Shown piece after piece: positions 21,965 through 33,880 of a stretch of 64,000 bases of DNA (positions are counted from its first letter, which is position 1; each line of letters starts with the position of its first letter). Origin of the DNA: Beroe ovata. Taxonomy: Eukaryota; Ctenophora; Nuda; Beroida; Beroidae. Made by a program: the position numbers and the translations under genes. The notes beneath the pieces are model-generated. The model saw only the letters and a list, made by a program, of their open reading frames with translations, made no database searches and was not told where the DNA came from. The stretch is taken from the NCBI GenBank assembly GCA_946803715.1, contig CAMPET010000083.1, positions 39,901 to 103,900 on the forward strand. Direction: 5' to 3'.

Positions 21965-24900
21965 TTACAAATCCTCTCCCTTGACGTAGCTCGCGATACA
22001 CGCTCCTAAAGCGCTGATCAGCCTCACAAAACCAGTGTCAGACGGCTGAAATAATGATGGGTTAGATATCAGAGGCGAGGAAGACCAATATTAGATATTG
22101 TTATCGCGCTTTCGTTGCTCGTCTTATCAGCTCTTGCAACCCAGCAAGTTACATTGCAACGCATACCTTGTAGTACATTGTACACGGTACATTTGTATGA
22201 ATGCCCCTCCCCATGGAGAGTTATAGTCCCTTTTTTTGAAGGAATCGGGATTGACAGACCATCCCCCACCAAATTCCGGCCAGAAGATGTTCCACCAGTA
22301 AGGAGAGTAGCAAGTCACGTTTTCAAAGACATGGCTCAGGTGTTAAAGATGGACGAAGCTGCTGTGAGAGATGGTCGGGGAAATTTCGGTAGAGCGAATA
22401 AGGACAAACTGTGTGAGTGGATGGAGACTCTCACGTGGCTCACACAACACTACATGGAGCCACTGATGAGTGCAGCGTGTGGAGTTGCGACTGAGGTTGA
22501 GACACTGAAGTCGGAGAAGATCGCCGATCAGAAGACAATTATCGATCTGCAAGAAGCGGTTATCGCGAAGAAGGACAGACAGATCCTAAGGATGCAGGAA
22601 GCAATGAAGAATGGAATTCAGACTTGTGCCAGCACAGTGGAGTCAGCATGTAGTGAAGCGGTAAAAGCAGAGATACAGTCACTCACGAGCACAATGGAGA
22701 GTAAGTGTACTCAAGCAGTGTCCGCAACGTGTCAGGAGACAGTCAGGAGCGGGATTAAGTCCTATACTACGCAAGTATAGTGGAGAGCAAGTTTTCAGAA
22801 GCTCTGTCGGAGAAGAAGATCACTGTGTTGTAGCGTGGGACCCGATTACCCTCGGGCCTCCACGCCACAAGATATCACACCTTATTTCACACTTGGGATT
22901 ACGGGGTTATTAAGTTGCAAACCGATTTGAGAGAGAGATNCTTCATACCAGCAGAGAAGTAGACTGAGGGAGGGAGGAATTAAGTCGATTAGGAGAATTG
23001 AGCAAAATCTAATAGCTTTAGATTAAGTTATAGGCATCCTCAAGGAAGAGGCAAGACCAGAGTTTAAACACGTCATGAAACGGAATCGGATTCCGCTAAT
23101 TCCTACCAGACACAAGAATCTCCACGTCATCCAGATGGTCAAGGAAGTGGTTGAACGTCATGAACTGTTCAAATGTTATACCCTGACAATCTTCCTCACT
23201 TTTATACGCCTGGAAAAGCAGGATTGTGTGCGTGTGTCTGTGCATGTTTATGTTCTTGCGTGTGTCTGTGTCTGTGTGCGTGTCAGTGTGTATGTGTGTT
23301 TGAGAATGTGTGTGTTGTGTATGCGTTTGTCGGTGTCTGTGTGCGCGTCTGTGTGTATGTGTGTGTATGTCTGTGACTGTGTTTTGCGTGTGTCTGTGCA
23401 TATTTGTGTCTATATCGGTGTGTCTGTGCCTGACAATGTCGGGTGATAGTACCTTTTTCACTCTCCGGATGAACTTGGTCTTGGCTTGTTGGCTGAGTGT
23501 CGCGTGGAGAAGAAGCAGGTGAGCAAAGTCCTGTTCAGTGATCCGCCCATCAATCGGATCGTACTTGTTGAACTGGAGCAGAGAGATTGGGTAATGTTGG
23601 ATGAATTGGCAGATCAAGTGCACTAACAAGTCACTAGATCTATCTGAATCTATCTAGATCTATCCAGATGATTCCATCTAACTAAAGATCTATCTATATA
23701 ATAGGGAAAAATCACTTAGATACCTCCATTCTGAACACATCTTCCTTCAGCCCATCCATGAAAATGACAAAGTCGTCGATAGTTAGTTTCTTATTGGAGT
23801 CCGTCCCAAAAAAGTAAGTTGTAAGTGCACTGTGACCTGGGGTTAATACAAATCAGTGATCAACCTAAGAAATACGGAAAACAGAAGAGTATGACCCTCA
23901 AACTGCACACAAACAATGCATTGACACGAACAATGTACCTAGGTAATGACACTAGACTATCAATGTAATGATAACAAACTATATACTAAGTGGCTGCGAA
24001 ACCCAAACAATTTCAATTGTTTTTGACTATAATATTGTTAATAAAACGGAGCAGCGATATGAGGAAAGAGAACTGAGAGAGTACCTTATGCTTCAAAACT
24101 AAAATTCAAGGTGCTGCGAAAATACCAAATACCCAACCCTGCTTCACTTACAGTTAACACCGCAAAGAAGGATAGCTTACCTAGGTGATTTATACTAATT
24201 ATTGCTTTAAAACCCCACTCATAATTCTAACAAATAAACCCTTATTTGGCTATTCAAGGAACCCTCATCATTGGAATTAGATCTCAGATAAGATCGATAA
24301 AACTTTCCAAGTTCCCAAATGCAATCATTCGGAAAGTGGAACTTATTGAGCCTCTCAAAATGAACTCTCTTTCATACCATGGTCACGTTTATGTGATGAC
24401 TTATGTGGCTTAGAAGATTGATCTGCAAATGTAAGGAGTTTGGTCAATAAGATGTTGATCTTGTGGGACCAACTCCGGTCAATTAGTGATGCCACACAAC
24501 CACGTTTGAAAGCATTGACAATAGAATTCTAATTGAAATCTTATTCAATGAGCATTACCATCTTTATGGATAGTATTCCCACTGTAGATATTATCACGAT
24601 GCCTCTTTCCCATCGAACTGCGTGATTCCAACACGGCTCTAGTCTGAAGAAACCATCGAATTTATTGCAACTCTTTAGGAGAAATAAAGTAATCTGAACT
24701 TATCTATCATACGATAACTTTGCTACTTAACTGATGCGAAACTCACATCAAGGAACTCCTGATAGCTGACTGTATCATCCCCATACAGATCAAACATCTT
24801 GAAGGCTATCTCACAGTCATGTTTTGGTGTTGAGAGAAGAGTCAGAAGGAAAATGTAGTCCTGAAATTAGTGGCATTAACACAGGATCCAGACACTGTTT

Positions 24901-26100
24901 GAAGAGGTGGCAGATGGTGTGGTGCTGAAGTGTAATTGGAGGATATGAAGAATAGAATCTATATAATGAGCCACCAAAACCTGGAAACTGATGAGACCAT
25001 GCTGAGCAAGTCTTGAGAGAAACTCAGGTTGATCTTCATCATCTTCATGATCTGTGTGCTGTGCAATGAACATGGATTAGGTCAGCATTTACCAATGAAA
25101 AAGTCAAGGATTAAGCCACTATGTTGTAAACAAATAATGTCACTGACTGAATCGAGTCTTGAGTGAGGGATATCACGGTACATATCTAATCCGAGATGGG
25201 ATGGTTGAAGTTCTCCAGGCGTGATTGATCTCATGAAATCTTTTGGAGTCATGAAGATTTCTTTTTTACCACTCTCAAATTCAACCTGATTAGTTAATTA
25301 TAGGCTAATATCTTCTTATGAAACAATGAAACTAATCACATCTACCTTTTACATCAAGGACTAGTTTCATATAAAGGAAGAGTCCATAAGCAACATGACA
25401 ATGATGTTGGGATTCAGATTCTGTCCTGTCCCACTATTAAAGATCTTGTTATAAACTATTTTCTTACCCTTACAGTAGCAAAGTAACGGAAAATTTTATC
25501 AGGTGTAGAGAATTCTCTTATCCTATTTTCATACTCCATAACCTTCCTCTCTCCAAAACCTGAAAAGAGTCATTAAATACAAAAGTAGGCTCACATATTC
25601 ATTGACTTTTTACTTATCTCTTAACAATCCCAATACCTTTCTTCTTCTTTTTCTTGGGCTTTTCCGCTTCATCCTCATCTTCATCGCTCCTGCTATCTCC
25701 AATATCTGGAGCTACTGCACTCTCTTCATTATCATTATCAGATACTGTACTATCAGTATCAGCTGTCTTTGATTCAGCTGACAATGCCAATAATTCTTCA
25801 GTGTCCTCTTCTTCATTAACTCTCTCTTTACATTCTGCTGCTAAAATCAGACCAGTGCCACCAAGTAGTGTGTACTGGTAATTGGAAGATAACATTATAA
25901 TCATGAAATTTCCAATATGTTAACATTGAAGCAATGAGAGGCTTACAAATTTTCTCTTCCAAATTTACCTTGAAATAGGAGTTTCTTAGCTGCTGTTTTG
26001 ATTCATAGATAGTGAAATTGCTCAAGTTAGCATTTGCTTTTGACTTAAAGATGAAGGAAGTTGAAGCCCAACGAGAAACTAATGAATTGGCCCTTCTCAT
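21965..26100 (-). CDS. MICU-family regulator of the mitochondrial calcium uniporter; internal exons missing at a gap
   Basis: MICU proteins sit in the mitochondrial intermembrane space and gate the MCU channel through EF-hands. Exons read: 26100-25969, about 25886-25637, 25559-25468, 25285-25148, 25058-24981, 24860-24747, about 24642-24562, 24423-24378, about 23836-23726, about 23570-23452, about 23214-23116, and the last 22045-21965 (TAA). The N-terminus is a basic mitochondrial presequence ([16 protein letters not shown]) followed by an acidic region and a KKKKKK tract. Family blocks are [51 protein letters not shown] then [12 protein letters not shown], the first EF-hand [39 protein letters not shown] and [14 protein letters not shown]. 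The last exon ([17 protein letters not shown]) matches the extreme C-terminus. The exons for about 90 residues that include the second canonical EF-hand are absent; gap 22940 lies exactly there. An antisense ORF occupies the same intron. Confidence 0.85.
22115..22780 (+). CDS. coiled-coil ORF, possibly a retroelement ORF1/gag-like protein, antisense in the MICU intron
   Basis: An open frame of about 220 codons. The first 25 codons look like intronic sequence; the part from about 22225 has protein-like character. It shows a basic N-terminal region, a [16 protein letters not shown] segment and a long heptad-rich helix ([18 protein letters not shown], then [17 protein letters not shown]). A repeated Cys-containing unit follows ([18 protein letters not shown], then [18 protein letters not shown]). 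The stop at 22780 appears to be caused by a frameshift: in another frame the unit continues with [13 protein letters not shown] before a further stop. That decay and its location next to a gap suggest a mobile-element remnant. I do not recognise the family and no reverse transcriptase is present. Confidence 0.4.
   Translation: MLVLSALATQQVTLQRIPCSTLYTVHLYECPSPWRVIVPFFEGIGIDRPSPTKFRPEDVPPVRRVASHVFKDMAQVLKMDEAAVRDGRGNFGRANKDKLCEWMETLTWLTQHYMEPLMSAACGVATEVETLKSEKIADQKTIIDLQEAVIAKKDRQILRMQEAMKNGIQTCASTVESACSEAVKAEIQSLTSTMESKCTQAVSATCQETVRSGIKSYTTQV
22940..22940. other. assembly gap that probably hides MICU exons
   Basis: A single n with unrelated sequence on each side. MICU exons on the right (ending about 23116) and the last exon on the left (22045-21965) are separated by about 90 missing residues of the family, including the second EF-hand. 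Compared with the other n positions, this is the one with clear gene content missing. Confidence 0.6.
23222..23425. repeat. imperfect TG-rich microsatellite in a MICU intron
   Basis: TGTGTG with frequent C and A substitutions (TGTGTCTGTGCG, TGTATGTGTG) fills the intron between two MICU exons. All long open frames over it, on both strands, are low-complexity Cys/Val or His/Thr and are not genes. Confidence 0.85.
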
Positions 26101-26505
26101 CGTGATCTGTAGTTACATTGTCATAGCCATAACTGAGTAGTAAATAGAAATTATTGAGCTTCAGATCAATCATTTCACATGCCAGCTATTCATACTACCA
26201 CAGCCTTTTGTTCATTCTAGCAATGAAACAATTCCATGCTATTATAAATCACTGCACTTACTTCAGTCATAGTTCAATTGCAGCAAGGATGGTTCTTATA
26301 GAAGAAGCTTGCTTTCAGTATTTACTGCCAAAATTGCTATTCCGACTGGCAACTTTACCAGGATTAAATGTGGTTAAAAATCGTAGTCAAAAATCAAGCA
26401 ACACCCATTCAGTCTCATAATACACAAGTTAAAACTTGAGCTCCAAAAGATATGAAAACATGACCTTTATTTTTGACGATGAGACACAGAATAAATAATA
26501 ATAAA
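26101..26505. other. upstream flank of the MICU gene
   Basis: About 400 bp of AT-rich sequence ahead of the MICU start codon, presumably its promoter and 5' UTR. The plus-strand open frame at 26154-26420 has no recognisable feature. Confidence 0.4.
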
Positions 26506-27157
26506 TCGACTTTCCAGATCGCAGATTGCCTGTGTCTTCAGTCTTGTCAGATTGCAGATCACAGATAATTAATCATTGTCAGAATAATTAATCATTGTCA
26601 GATTTTATCTGACCTCTGTTTCTCGCGCGCGCGAGAAACATGAAAAAGGTGAGATAAAATCTGGCAAAATAATGATTAAGATCCAAGGCCTTAGCGCCTT
26701 CGATGAAGGCGCTTGCGAAATACAGAGGATAAATTTGTAGAATGATATTTGTAGGAATAATCCCTATTCCCTACAGCTACCCTCGCTGGCGGGATTTAAA
26801 TTTTGTGCATTGGCTAGCGAGAGTGGAATCTTAATTGCGCGGCACCGACAGTACACAATAGGGAATATTTCATGTCAGATTTAATATCTGACCTCTGTAT
26901 CTCGCTCACGCGTCTTCGATGAGCGGCGCGCGCGGTTACCGGGAATATCGTAGACACAAGTTGTTGAAGATGTTTGTTGACATGTTTCTCGCGCGCGCGC
27001 GGCGCGCGCCTTATTTCGAAGGCCGAATGCGATGAATGCCTTCGATATGATGGCGCGCGCGCGGCGCGCAAGAAACAGGTCAGGTATAAAATAACAATAT
27101 AACATCTGTGATCTGCAATCTGACAAGACACAGGCAATCTGCGATCTGGAAAGTCGA
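26506..27157. mobile_element. 652-bp foldback element with long terminal inverted repeats
   Basis: The left end (26506-26566) starts TCGACTTTCCAGATCGCAG and the right end (27104-27157) is its reverse complement, matching over about 54 bases apart from one 7-base duplication in the left arm. Inside is a second, nested inverted repeat (about 26585-26635 against 26640-26690) and CpG-rich sequence with GCGCGC runs and the TTCGAAGGCC / GGCCTTCGA pairs. No transposase is encoded. The structure is that of a non-autonomous foldback/MITE. The CpG-rich filling is shared with the other copies listed here. Confidence 0.75.
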
Positions 27158-27360
27158 AAAAGGAGCCGCGCGCGTGGAGTACTGGAGCTAGAGCTTTCAC
27201 GTAAATATTTGCATCTGCATCAGTCATACTCACAGTGCATGTTCCCGCGCTGCGTGACCCAAATACTCCGCGCGCGCGCTGCGCGTAGCTCCTTTCTACG
27301 ACTTTTCAGTTCACTGAGTAGTCAGTAGAACAGGGGCGCGCAACGTGTTCACACACAGTG
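27158..27360. repeat. CpG-rich dispersed repeat, copy 3 flank
   Basis: Immediately right of the foldback element, the string GCTGCGTGACCCAAATACTC and then GACTTTTCAGTTCACTGAG, AGAACAGGGGCGCGCAACG occur. The same strings, in the same order, appear at about 62600-62640 and 62880-63015. This ordering over several hundred bases shows a real repeat family and not chance composition. Confidence 0.65.
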
Positions 27361-27375
27361 CATCTGACATTGACA

Positions 27376-27791
27376 ATGCGAATGGCAGATTGGGCAATGG
27401 CAGACACCATTAGGCCACTAGGCCAGACGTTCACGGAAGGAAGGGTCAAATCTTACAACTACACGGGACTTGTCCAGGCAGTGGTACTGGTGACTGGTGA
27501 GCATCTATTTCTAACAGTTATACTGCATATTCAATATTGTTGGTGCGACGTGAAGGACATGATCATAATGATAACAGTTAATGATCAAAATGATAACAGT
27601 TAAGCAATAATGGTTTTACTTGTTCCATTTTTACAATCATGCCATTGTCCAATGCCCGGCCACAAGACTTTTCACTTTCAGTTTTCATTTCACAGCAGGA
27701 AGTATGAAAAGAACTGCACATGAGGAAACATGGCGGACAATCGAACCACTGTGCACTGGCACTATGACTATCGCATATCGGTCAATGCCAG
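27376..27791 (+). CDS. possible two-exon coding fragment (weak)
   Basis: A frame beginning ATG at 27376 or 27382 (MADWAMADTIRPLGQTF) runs to a donor TGACTG|GTGAGC at 27496. The next good acceptor (CACAGCAG, exon from 27699) joins in phase and stays open to a possible donor at 27791. The product would be about 70 residues. I do not recognise it, find no further exon, and the start lies in the edge of the CpG-rich repeat. It could equally be chance. Confidence 0.15.
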
Positions 27792-30243
27792 GTTGGTGTT
27801 AACTGAATTAAAGGTGAGGCAGCATTTGACTTTGAGAAGGAAAAGGACAAACTTTGATGTTCTCAGTGCGTCATCGGCTCTCTAAACGATGAAAATCAGA
27901 GTTTTGATAACTTGATTATCGATCGGTACGAAACCAATTAACTTTATTCTTATTGGATACCCATTGTTATCGAGAAACGCCTAACTAAGTTGACGATGAA
28001 ATATGAAAGTCAACAATGGCCTTAACTCTTGCGATTCAGAGTCCAAAGTATTCTTCTCAGCTTCACTCTTGAGCCATGTATCTAGCTGTGCACTGTGTCC
28101 TCATAGTGTTGTCAATCCTGCAAAGTTATCTGGTGAGAAACTCCCCAATGAAAATTGTAACTCCAACCGTAAACTATCTTTATTTATAGCCTCATGAACC
28201 ATTAAGTATTTACGCCGTTGCATCTGCAAAATTGCCGTTACTCTACCAACTAAAACAGGGTTTATCTCGCTTCTTATTAATCGGTCGGCAATAAGTAGAC
28301 CCGAGTTTCAATATTCGTTTCCACTGCAAATTGTTTCACTGTTAATATTTTTTGCGTTTACAAAATTGCCATTTCCTTGCGCGATCCGGCTCGGGTATCA
28401 GAGAATGAACGCCTATTTCCTGCTTGATTACGCATTTCAAATCACAAAACATGTTTTACTGTCTACATGGTTTCATTTAAATTCCTTCACTTTTGGTTTT
28501 ATTTTATCTATCAGACGGAGCGGCTATGAGATTAGAATTCTGAAGCGATATCCAGGTTCAGAAAAATAGGATAGCGTTGGATTTACCAGAGTTTTCAATC
28601 ATTAACTTGTTTTTTTTTATTTTCCTGGAATAAAAAACAATGTATTTACCGTTTTCTGGGCACTCCTTTTTAATAGCCAAAGCCCCACACATAGACGGTA
28701 AGTAGTTTTTCCAGTAAACGCCCGGGAGTCTATTTAACTGCGAAGTGACTGTATAAATTTTAAACAGACCGAAAAATAAAAAAACCTCTTATCTTTATAA
28801 GACCCTTAGTCGTATGAATATATTTGTTTTTGGTGCTTATATCCCATTAAAACCACCAAAATCACCCATTAACTATTGGAAGATATGGGAGGGCGGCAAT
28901 TAGTTCACCACTTGCCTGGATAAGGACGTTTATCTAATTACTTTCTAAGATATATATTCTTTGTTTTATGAGGGTATTCATTATTCAACCATAGCATAAC
29001 GCATTGGTATAAATATCTGCCCTATTTAAACTCAGTAGGTACCAATAATAGAACAAAAACACTTTTCCCTTCTGTTTTTTTTCGGTTAACGAAAAACCAA
29101 ACCCCTCCTCTTGATATACGCTGTTCCTTAAGTGTGATCAACTGAGTGTCACTTCATAAAACTGCAATCTCCGCAATCCGCATCGAAATTATAAAATTTA
29201 TAAGTTGAACGTTACAAATTTTATTGCCTACTAATAACACTAACAGAAATATAATCGACCGCGTAAATCTTATCCCATGCGGCCCATAATCGAAACTCGA
29301 AAATCTATCGATAGTCATGTGCGACAAGACCTCATAACATAAAGTTTAGTTTTTGTACTATAGCATATTGCAGTAGTAACTTTAGTCTAATTTGAATAGA
29401 GGAGGGGAGGGGATTATAAACGGACGAATGCCAAAAATCGCGCCTTTTAAGTCCCATGAGGTGTTTTGGATTTTAAATATTAAGCGTTTTTGTGCCTCAC
29501 TTTAATTATGTCACTCATAGATTCGATTGATTCATCTTTCACTTTTCAGCTACGAAAATACTCAGATTAATTTTGATCGGGAAACTTTTAATTTAACTTC
29601 TTCATCAATTTGAAAGTTTCCACTCCTAGTAAAGTGCCTATAAAAAGCTTTTAAGGTTAAAACAATCTGCACTTTCCACAACCACTCTTACTTAAAAGCT
29701 CAGCTCATGAAGCCCATTGCAAAGTGCCCCGAATTAGTGACCGATAATTTTGATCAAGAGAGCGGGACAAATGCTTTTATCGATTTTCTGCCTCCATTCG
29801 GCGGGAAAATTACACATTGATGGAGAAGTCTGGGTTTTCAAATCCCAATATATAAGAGATACAACTTCGATAGATACAATTTGTCAATCACACATGTCAC
29901 ATGAGCTATTAATAATGACACCGCTGATGAAATGCGTCTAGAATGGCAATTACAGAATGACTATTTTTGTCTCATTTGGATACAAATCAAGGGGGACATA
30001 ATCCCAATTATTGATCCTGTCACTTTGTGGGTTTATCTTCTCCATTACAATAATAATATGTCCCATCTTTTATCAATCATCACCGAGTACTACCACTTCT
30101 CCATTGGTTTACTTGGTCCATAATTGTACCCCATATATCCAAACACATGCCCGTCATAAGTCATACCTATGGAGCGGGGGGTGGGGCATTTTCTATAGTT
30201 CTCTCTACTGCTATGGTGTGTGAAAGAGGGATCTTTTGGTAAC

Positions 30244-30386
30244 TTTGATGATAAATAGGACGAGTAGTGTTGTTACGAACATTTTACTGTAGCAATAAAA
30301 CAATGTACAATATTCTACCTACGTACTAATTACATATTCACAGTAAAATGTTCGTAACAACACTACTCGTCCTATTTATCATCAAA
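30244..30386. mobile_element. perfect 47-bp inverted repeat with 49-bp spacer (MITE-like palindrome)
   Basis: The arm 30244-30290 (TTTGATGATAAATAGGACGA to ATTTTACTGT) is exactly repeated in reverse complement at 30340-30386. The spacer is AT-rich and carries no ORF. A 14-bp direct repeat, TCTACTGCTATGGT, lies outside the arms at 30204-30217 and 30388-30401. The perfect arms imply a recent event: a small foldback transposon or a hairpin-forming insertion. Confidence 0.7.
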
Positions 30387-31364
30387 ATCTACTGCTATGG
30401 TTGACACAGTTTTCCATGTGGAACTCTGCTTAGTAGCGATGACACCACCTGCAGTACCCATGACAGGAGTTTTCACATGAGAGAAGGGAAACCGACGGTT
30501 ATAATTACCCTTCATTAATGATAGCTGTACCATTTACATTAATCAATTTAATCTATATGGTGGGTAGCACTTTAATTTGTGACTTAGGGGTTGCAGGATT
30601 TGACGAGTCCCATGCACTTTCCAAAGTAGTATCTGGTTACAATTTGCATCGGTTCTCGCCAACCCGGGCCTAGCCCCATACTACTGTAGTTGTGTCACGT
30701 GACTTCAGATGATGAACCACGACAAACTACAGTAAAATTATAATGGTTTAAACGGTAAACAATTATAATACCGATTGGAATAACGGCTATTGCACCAATT
30801 ATAACAGTGTGTTTAATCTACTTCTAAATTATCATAATGCCAGATGGCGGATGAGGGCAAAATCATTGCCCCACTCTCCCAAAAAGTAATAGGCGTGTCT
30901 CTATGGTATCAGGGGTTTTGCGAGTGTGGGATAAATGTGACTGTCAGTTCTATTAATTTCTAACGAATAATGGAGGCACTTCATCATGTTAGTCCATTTC
31001 CTTCGTATCGCCAATAAATGATGTAGAATAGGCGTTAACCGTGGTCCGCGATATCAAATTTATTCATTTAATGAAGCACTCCAAAAGATGACAGGCGGGG
31101 ATTGTTGGTCTAAATCATGGCAGATAGGTCTCTAAACATGTGTCATGTATATCATTAGAGAGGGTGCATTCTGACAAACGAATCGTATGGGACAGGGTTA
31201 ATAATTGGGGGTTATGTTTATAAAGAGAGGGTTTAGACTATGTAGTATCGAATGCAAAGTAGTATCTCAGCAGCCTATATAACAGAACGGTGTCTGACTT
31301 TATTTCCTGGATCTCAACAATAAGCACTTGCGGGGTGCGTGATAGGTGATTTATAACCACAATC

Positions 31365-31498
31365 ACAGACACCGATACACACAGACACACAGACACAAAA
31401 CCCCCACAAACACACAATCACAGACACCGATACACACACACACAGACACACACACACATAAACACACACAAACACTGACACACACACACACACACACG
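31365..31498. repeat. CA-rich microsatellite with ACACCGATACACAC units
   Basis: CACAGACACACAC sequence with an ATCACAGACACCGATACACAC unit present twice (about 31362 and 31417). The minus-strand open frame across it is low-complexity Val/Cys/Ser and not a gene. Confidence 0.85.
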
Positions 31499-33880
31499 TC
31501 TCATCAAACAATACTGGATATGTAGGAGACATTTCTGTTTCTGTTGTCTACAGTTGTGGATACTGGTCCCTCGCAACAGTCATAGATGGGAGATTGTTAT
31601 TCTTTCTACAAAAGTGTGACAAATTACAAAGCTCCTAGGCAGCGCGATGCGGGAAAGTGATTTTCATCTCCTACAGCTATTCTGTTACGAATCCTCTATC
31701 TATAGTATCGTGATATTTTGTGTCCGGGTTGTTTGCCAGCACGACGAAAGACAGTTCATATCTGATAGCACTCCGCTTCTTCAGCTGTTCACTGAACAAT
31801 GACGTTGCGATGTTAGACGTTTGTTCCTACAATCATGGAACTCGCCCCCACCCCTTATCCTCCCTATGGGTACATTCATCAGCATAATGTGTGTTTTGGC
31901 GAACCCCACTGCAGGTTCCCCCTATAATGTTAGAGGCTGACAGCCCCCACACGTGGCTATTGACGGGTTGACACCGGCAGCGCGTGCCTCGTAATGATAT
32001 TACCACCATTTTAACACCAAAACACGGCCCAATAATAATATAATCATGTAACCACACAGCTTTTCACAATAATTAACCCGGTAAATAGGCATTCATCGTG
32101 CTCTTATGATGGTTTTACTCGTACATGATCCGCAAAGGTAGACAGCAGCTATGATAATACCATCGGCCATCACAATGCTTGTCATAGGGAACCATAACAT
32201 ATGATGATGTGCGGTGCGTGTTACTCAATTCCTGCGACCACCTTGAACCCTGGGTTTAATCACATATCATTAGGTGAAAATCACATAAGTGAGATGAAAC
32301 TGTTATCATGCATCCTATTCCCCAATCAGTCTCCTAACGATGTTTGGAAATCAAATATATCACCAGATTATATCCAAGATAATTACAGCTTGATCCTTAT
32401 ATCGGTGTAAAAAACCTCATCACACCTCATTAGCAGCAATCTAGTGCCTCCACACACACAGATTCTATCATAAACAGAAAGATAAACGGTTGTTTTTCTT
32501 TTCCCACGTGTCGTCAGATAAAGTGTGTTTTTTAGTGTGCGTTGTTTTGTAACGTGCTGGTGAGGAGAGTTGACGTGTGTTCAAGCGTGCGCGGCGCCCG
32601 ACTTTCAGTCTGCGTACTCTAGCATCTACTCCTCTCTCTCTCTGTATTTATTATGCCAGAGAATGAGTATTGCCGTACTTTTTTCAGTTCTTGTTCTGTT
32701 GCACTATTTTGAGACGCATTATGTATGCCCGTGCATCCTAGATTTCTATTTTCAAGTATCATGTGAACTGTGAAGGGGGGGGGGTAGTGTTGGTGGCAGT
32801 GTGAGTCGCGTCTGTACTGCCACCTTCGTGTATAGTGCCGCCCTGGCGTCTTTTTCACCCGATATGTTTAAACATAGCATACTAAAGCTCGTGTGCATGT
32901 AGGGCTCGTAGGGAGGGAGGGAGGGAGGGCGAGGCAAGACTTTTCACAAGGATTAGCACAATGATTCAGTTTTTAAAAGTTCGCAAACTCTCGCAATGAT
33001 CGTCTCATGCCCTGGCATGACTATGTTATTGATCAAGGTTGTTCATTCATATCGATAATTCCCACTGAATTTTGGTGTGCGAACAAGTTCTACTCATCTC
33101 AATGTTTCTCTCGATTTTCACTAATTTCCTGATTACTTTTCCCCCAAACAGGAATATCAATATTCCCACGTCATATTAGTTTCGCTCCACTGGTGTCTAT
33201 CTAAATCTGTAGAGCAATGAATCAGAATTTGGCGTTTCATCTCGCTTTCTACTTCGTTGTTGAAATTTAAAATTTAGACGCTTCATATGTCGCTTCAGCC
33301 CTTCAACCTGAAATAAAGTCTGAACCCAGGAACTGCAATGCATAAATAATGTCACCCACGCAACGGACTACCATTTTCTAGTACCACAGCCTGCAATTTG
33401 CATATAAAACCGCAATTTAGCCTGTTCTAACTATGTTAGCACTTAATAAATACTTACTATGAGATAAATTATTAGGGCTCTATTAACTTTAAGTTTATCC
33501 CATACCCATACCGTGTTTTATCAGCATGGGACAGAGTAGTTGACCACGCCTCCGAACAATTGTTTTGTTTTCCTCCGCGTAGCCCCCCGCTACCCAGGAC
33601 CCAGCGTGACGTCATGAGATCACCATGGTAACCCTTACCCAAATCTACCAGTACCAGACAGCGCGCACGCTCGTTGCGTTATTCCAAACATCACGTGACT
33701 TTGGAGTAGCGCGCGCACTCACGCGCAATATATCGTCAACAGTCGCCAACATTGTCATTCTTAGCTCTTGTGTTATTAAAAAACACATTGTTATTCCGTG
33801 CTTTCCGATTTTCCGATTTATAGGATCAGCGATATAGTCATACGCCTCCATATAATACTCCGATCTTATTATAGAGAACC

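Larger units (their letters stand above)
27800..33880. other. 6-kb intergenic region upstream of the homeobox gene
   Basis: No gene is supported. It contains the 30244-30386 palindrome, a CA-rich microsatellite (about 31365-31498), a poly-G/GGGA run (about 32775-32930), and otherwise AT-rich sequence with only short open frames. Its 3' end (about 33540-33880) is richer in CpG (GCGCGC at 33660 and 33708) with a TCACGTGA site near 33688. That probably marks the promoter of the homeobox gene. A developmental gene with a long, repeat-poor upstream region would be expected to keep its enhancers here, but I cannot point to one. Confidence 0.5.

Noticed and set aside
23075-23629. Long open frames on both strands in the MICU intron (Cys/Val and His/Thr-rich)
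   Set aside because: They are translations of the TG/CA microsatellite that also run into genuine MICU exons in the same frame.
25614-25640. In-frame TAA at the end of MICU exon 2 (frame reading GIGIVKR then stop)
   Set aside because: A better donor at AAAG|GTATTG (exon end 25637) restores phase with the next exon (GFGERK), matching the family; the stop is intronic.
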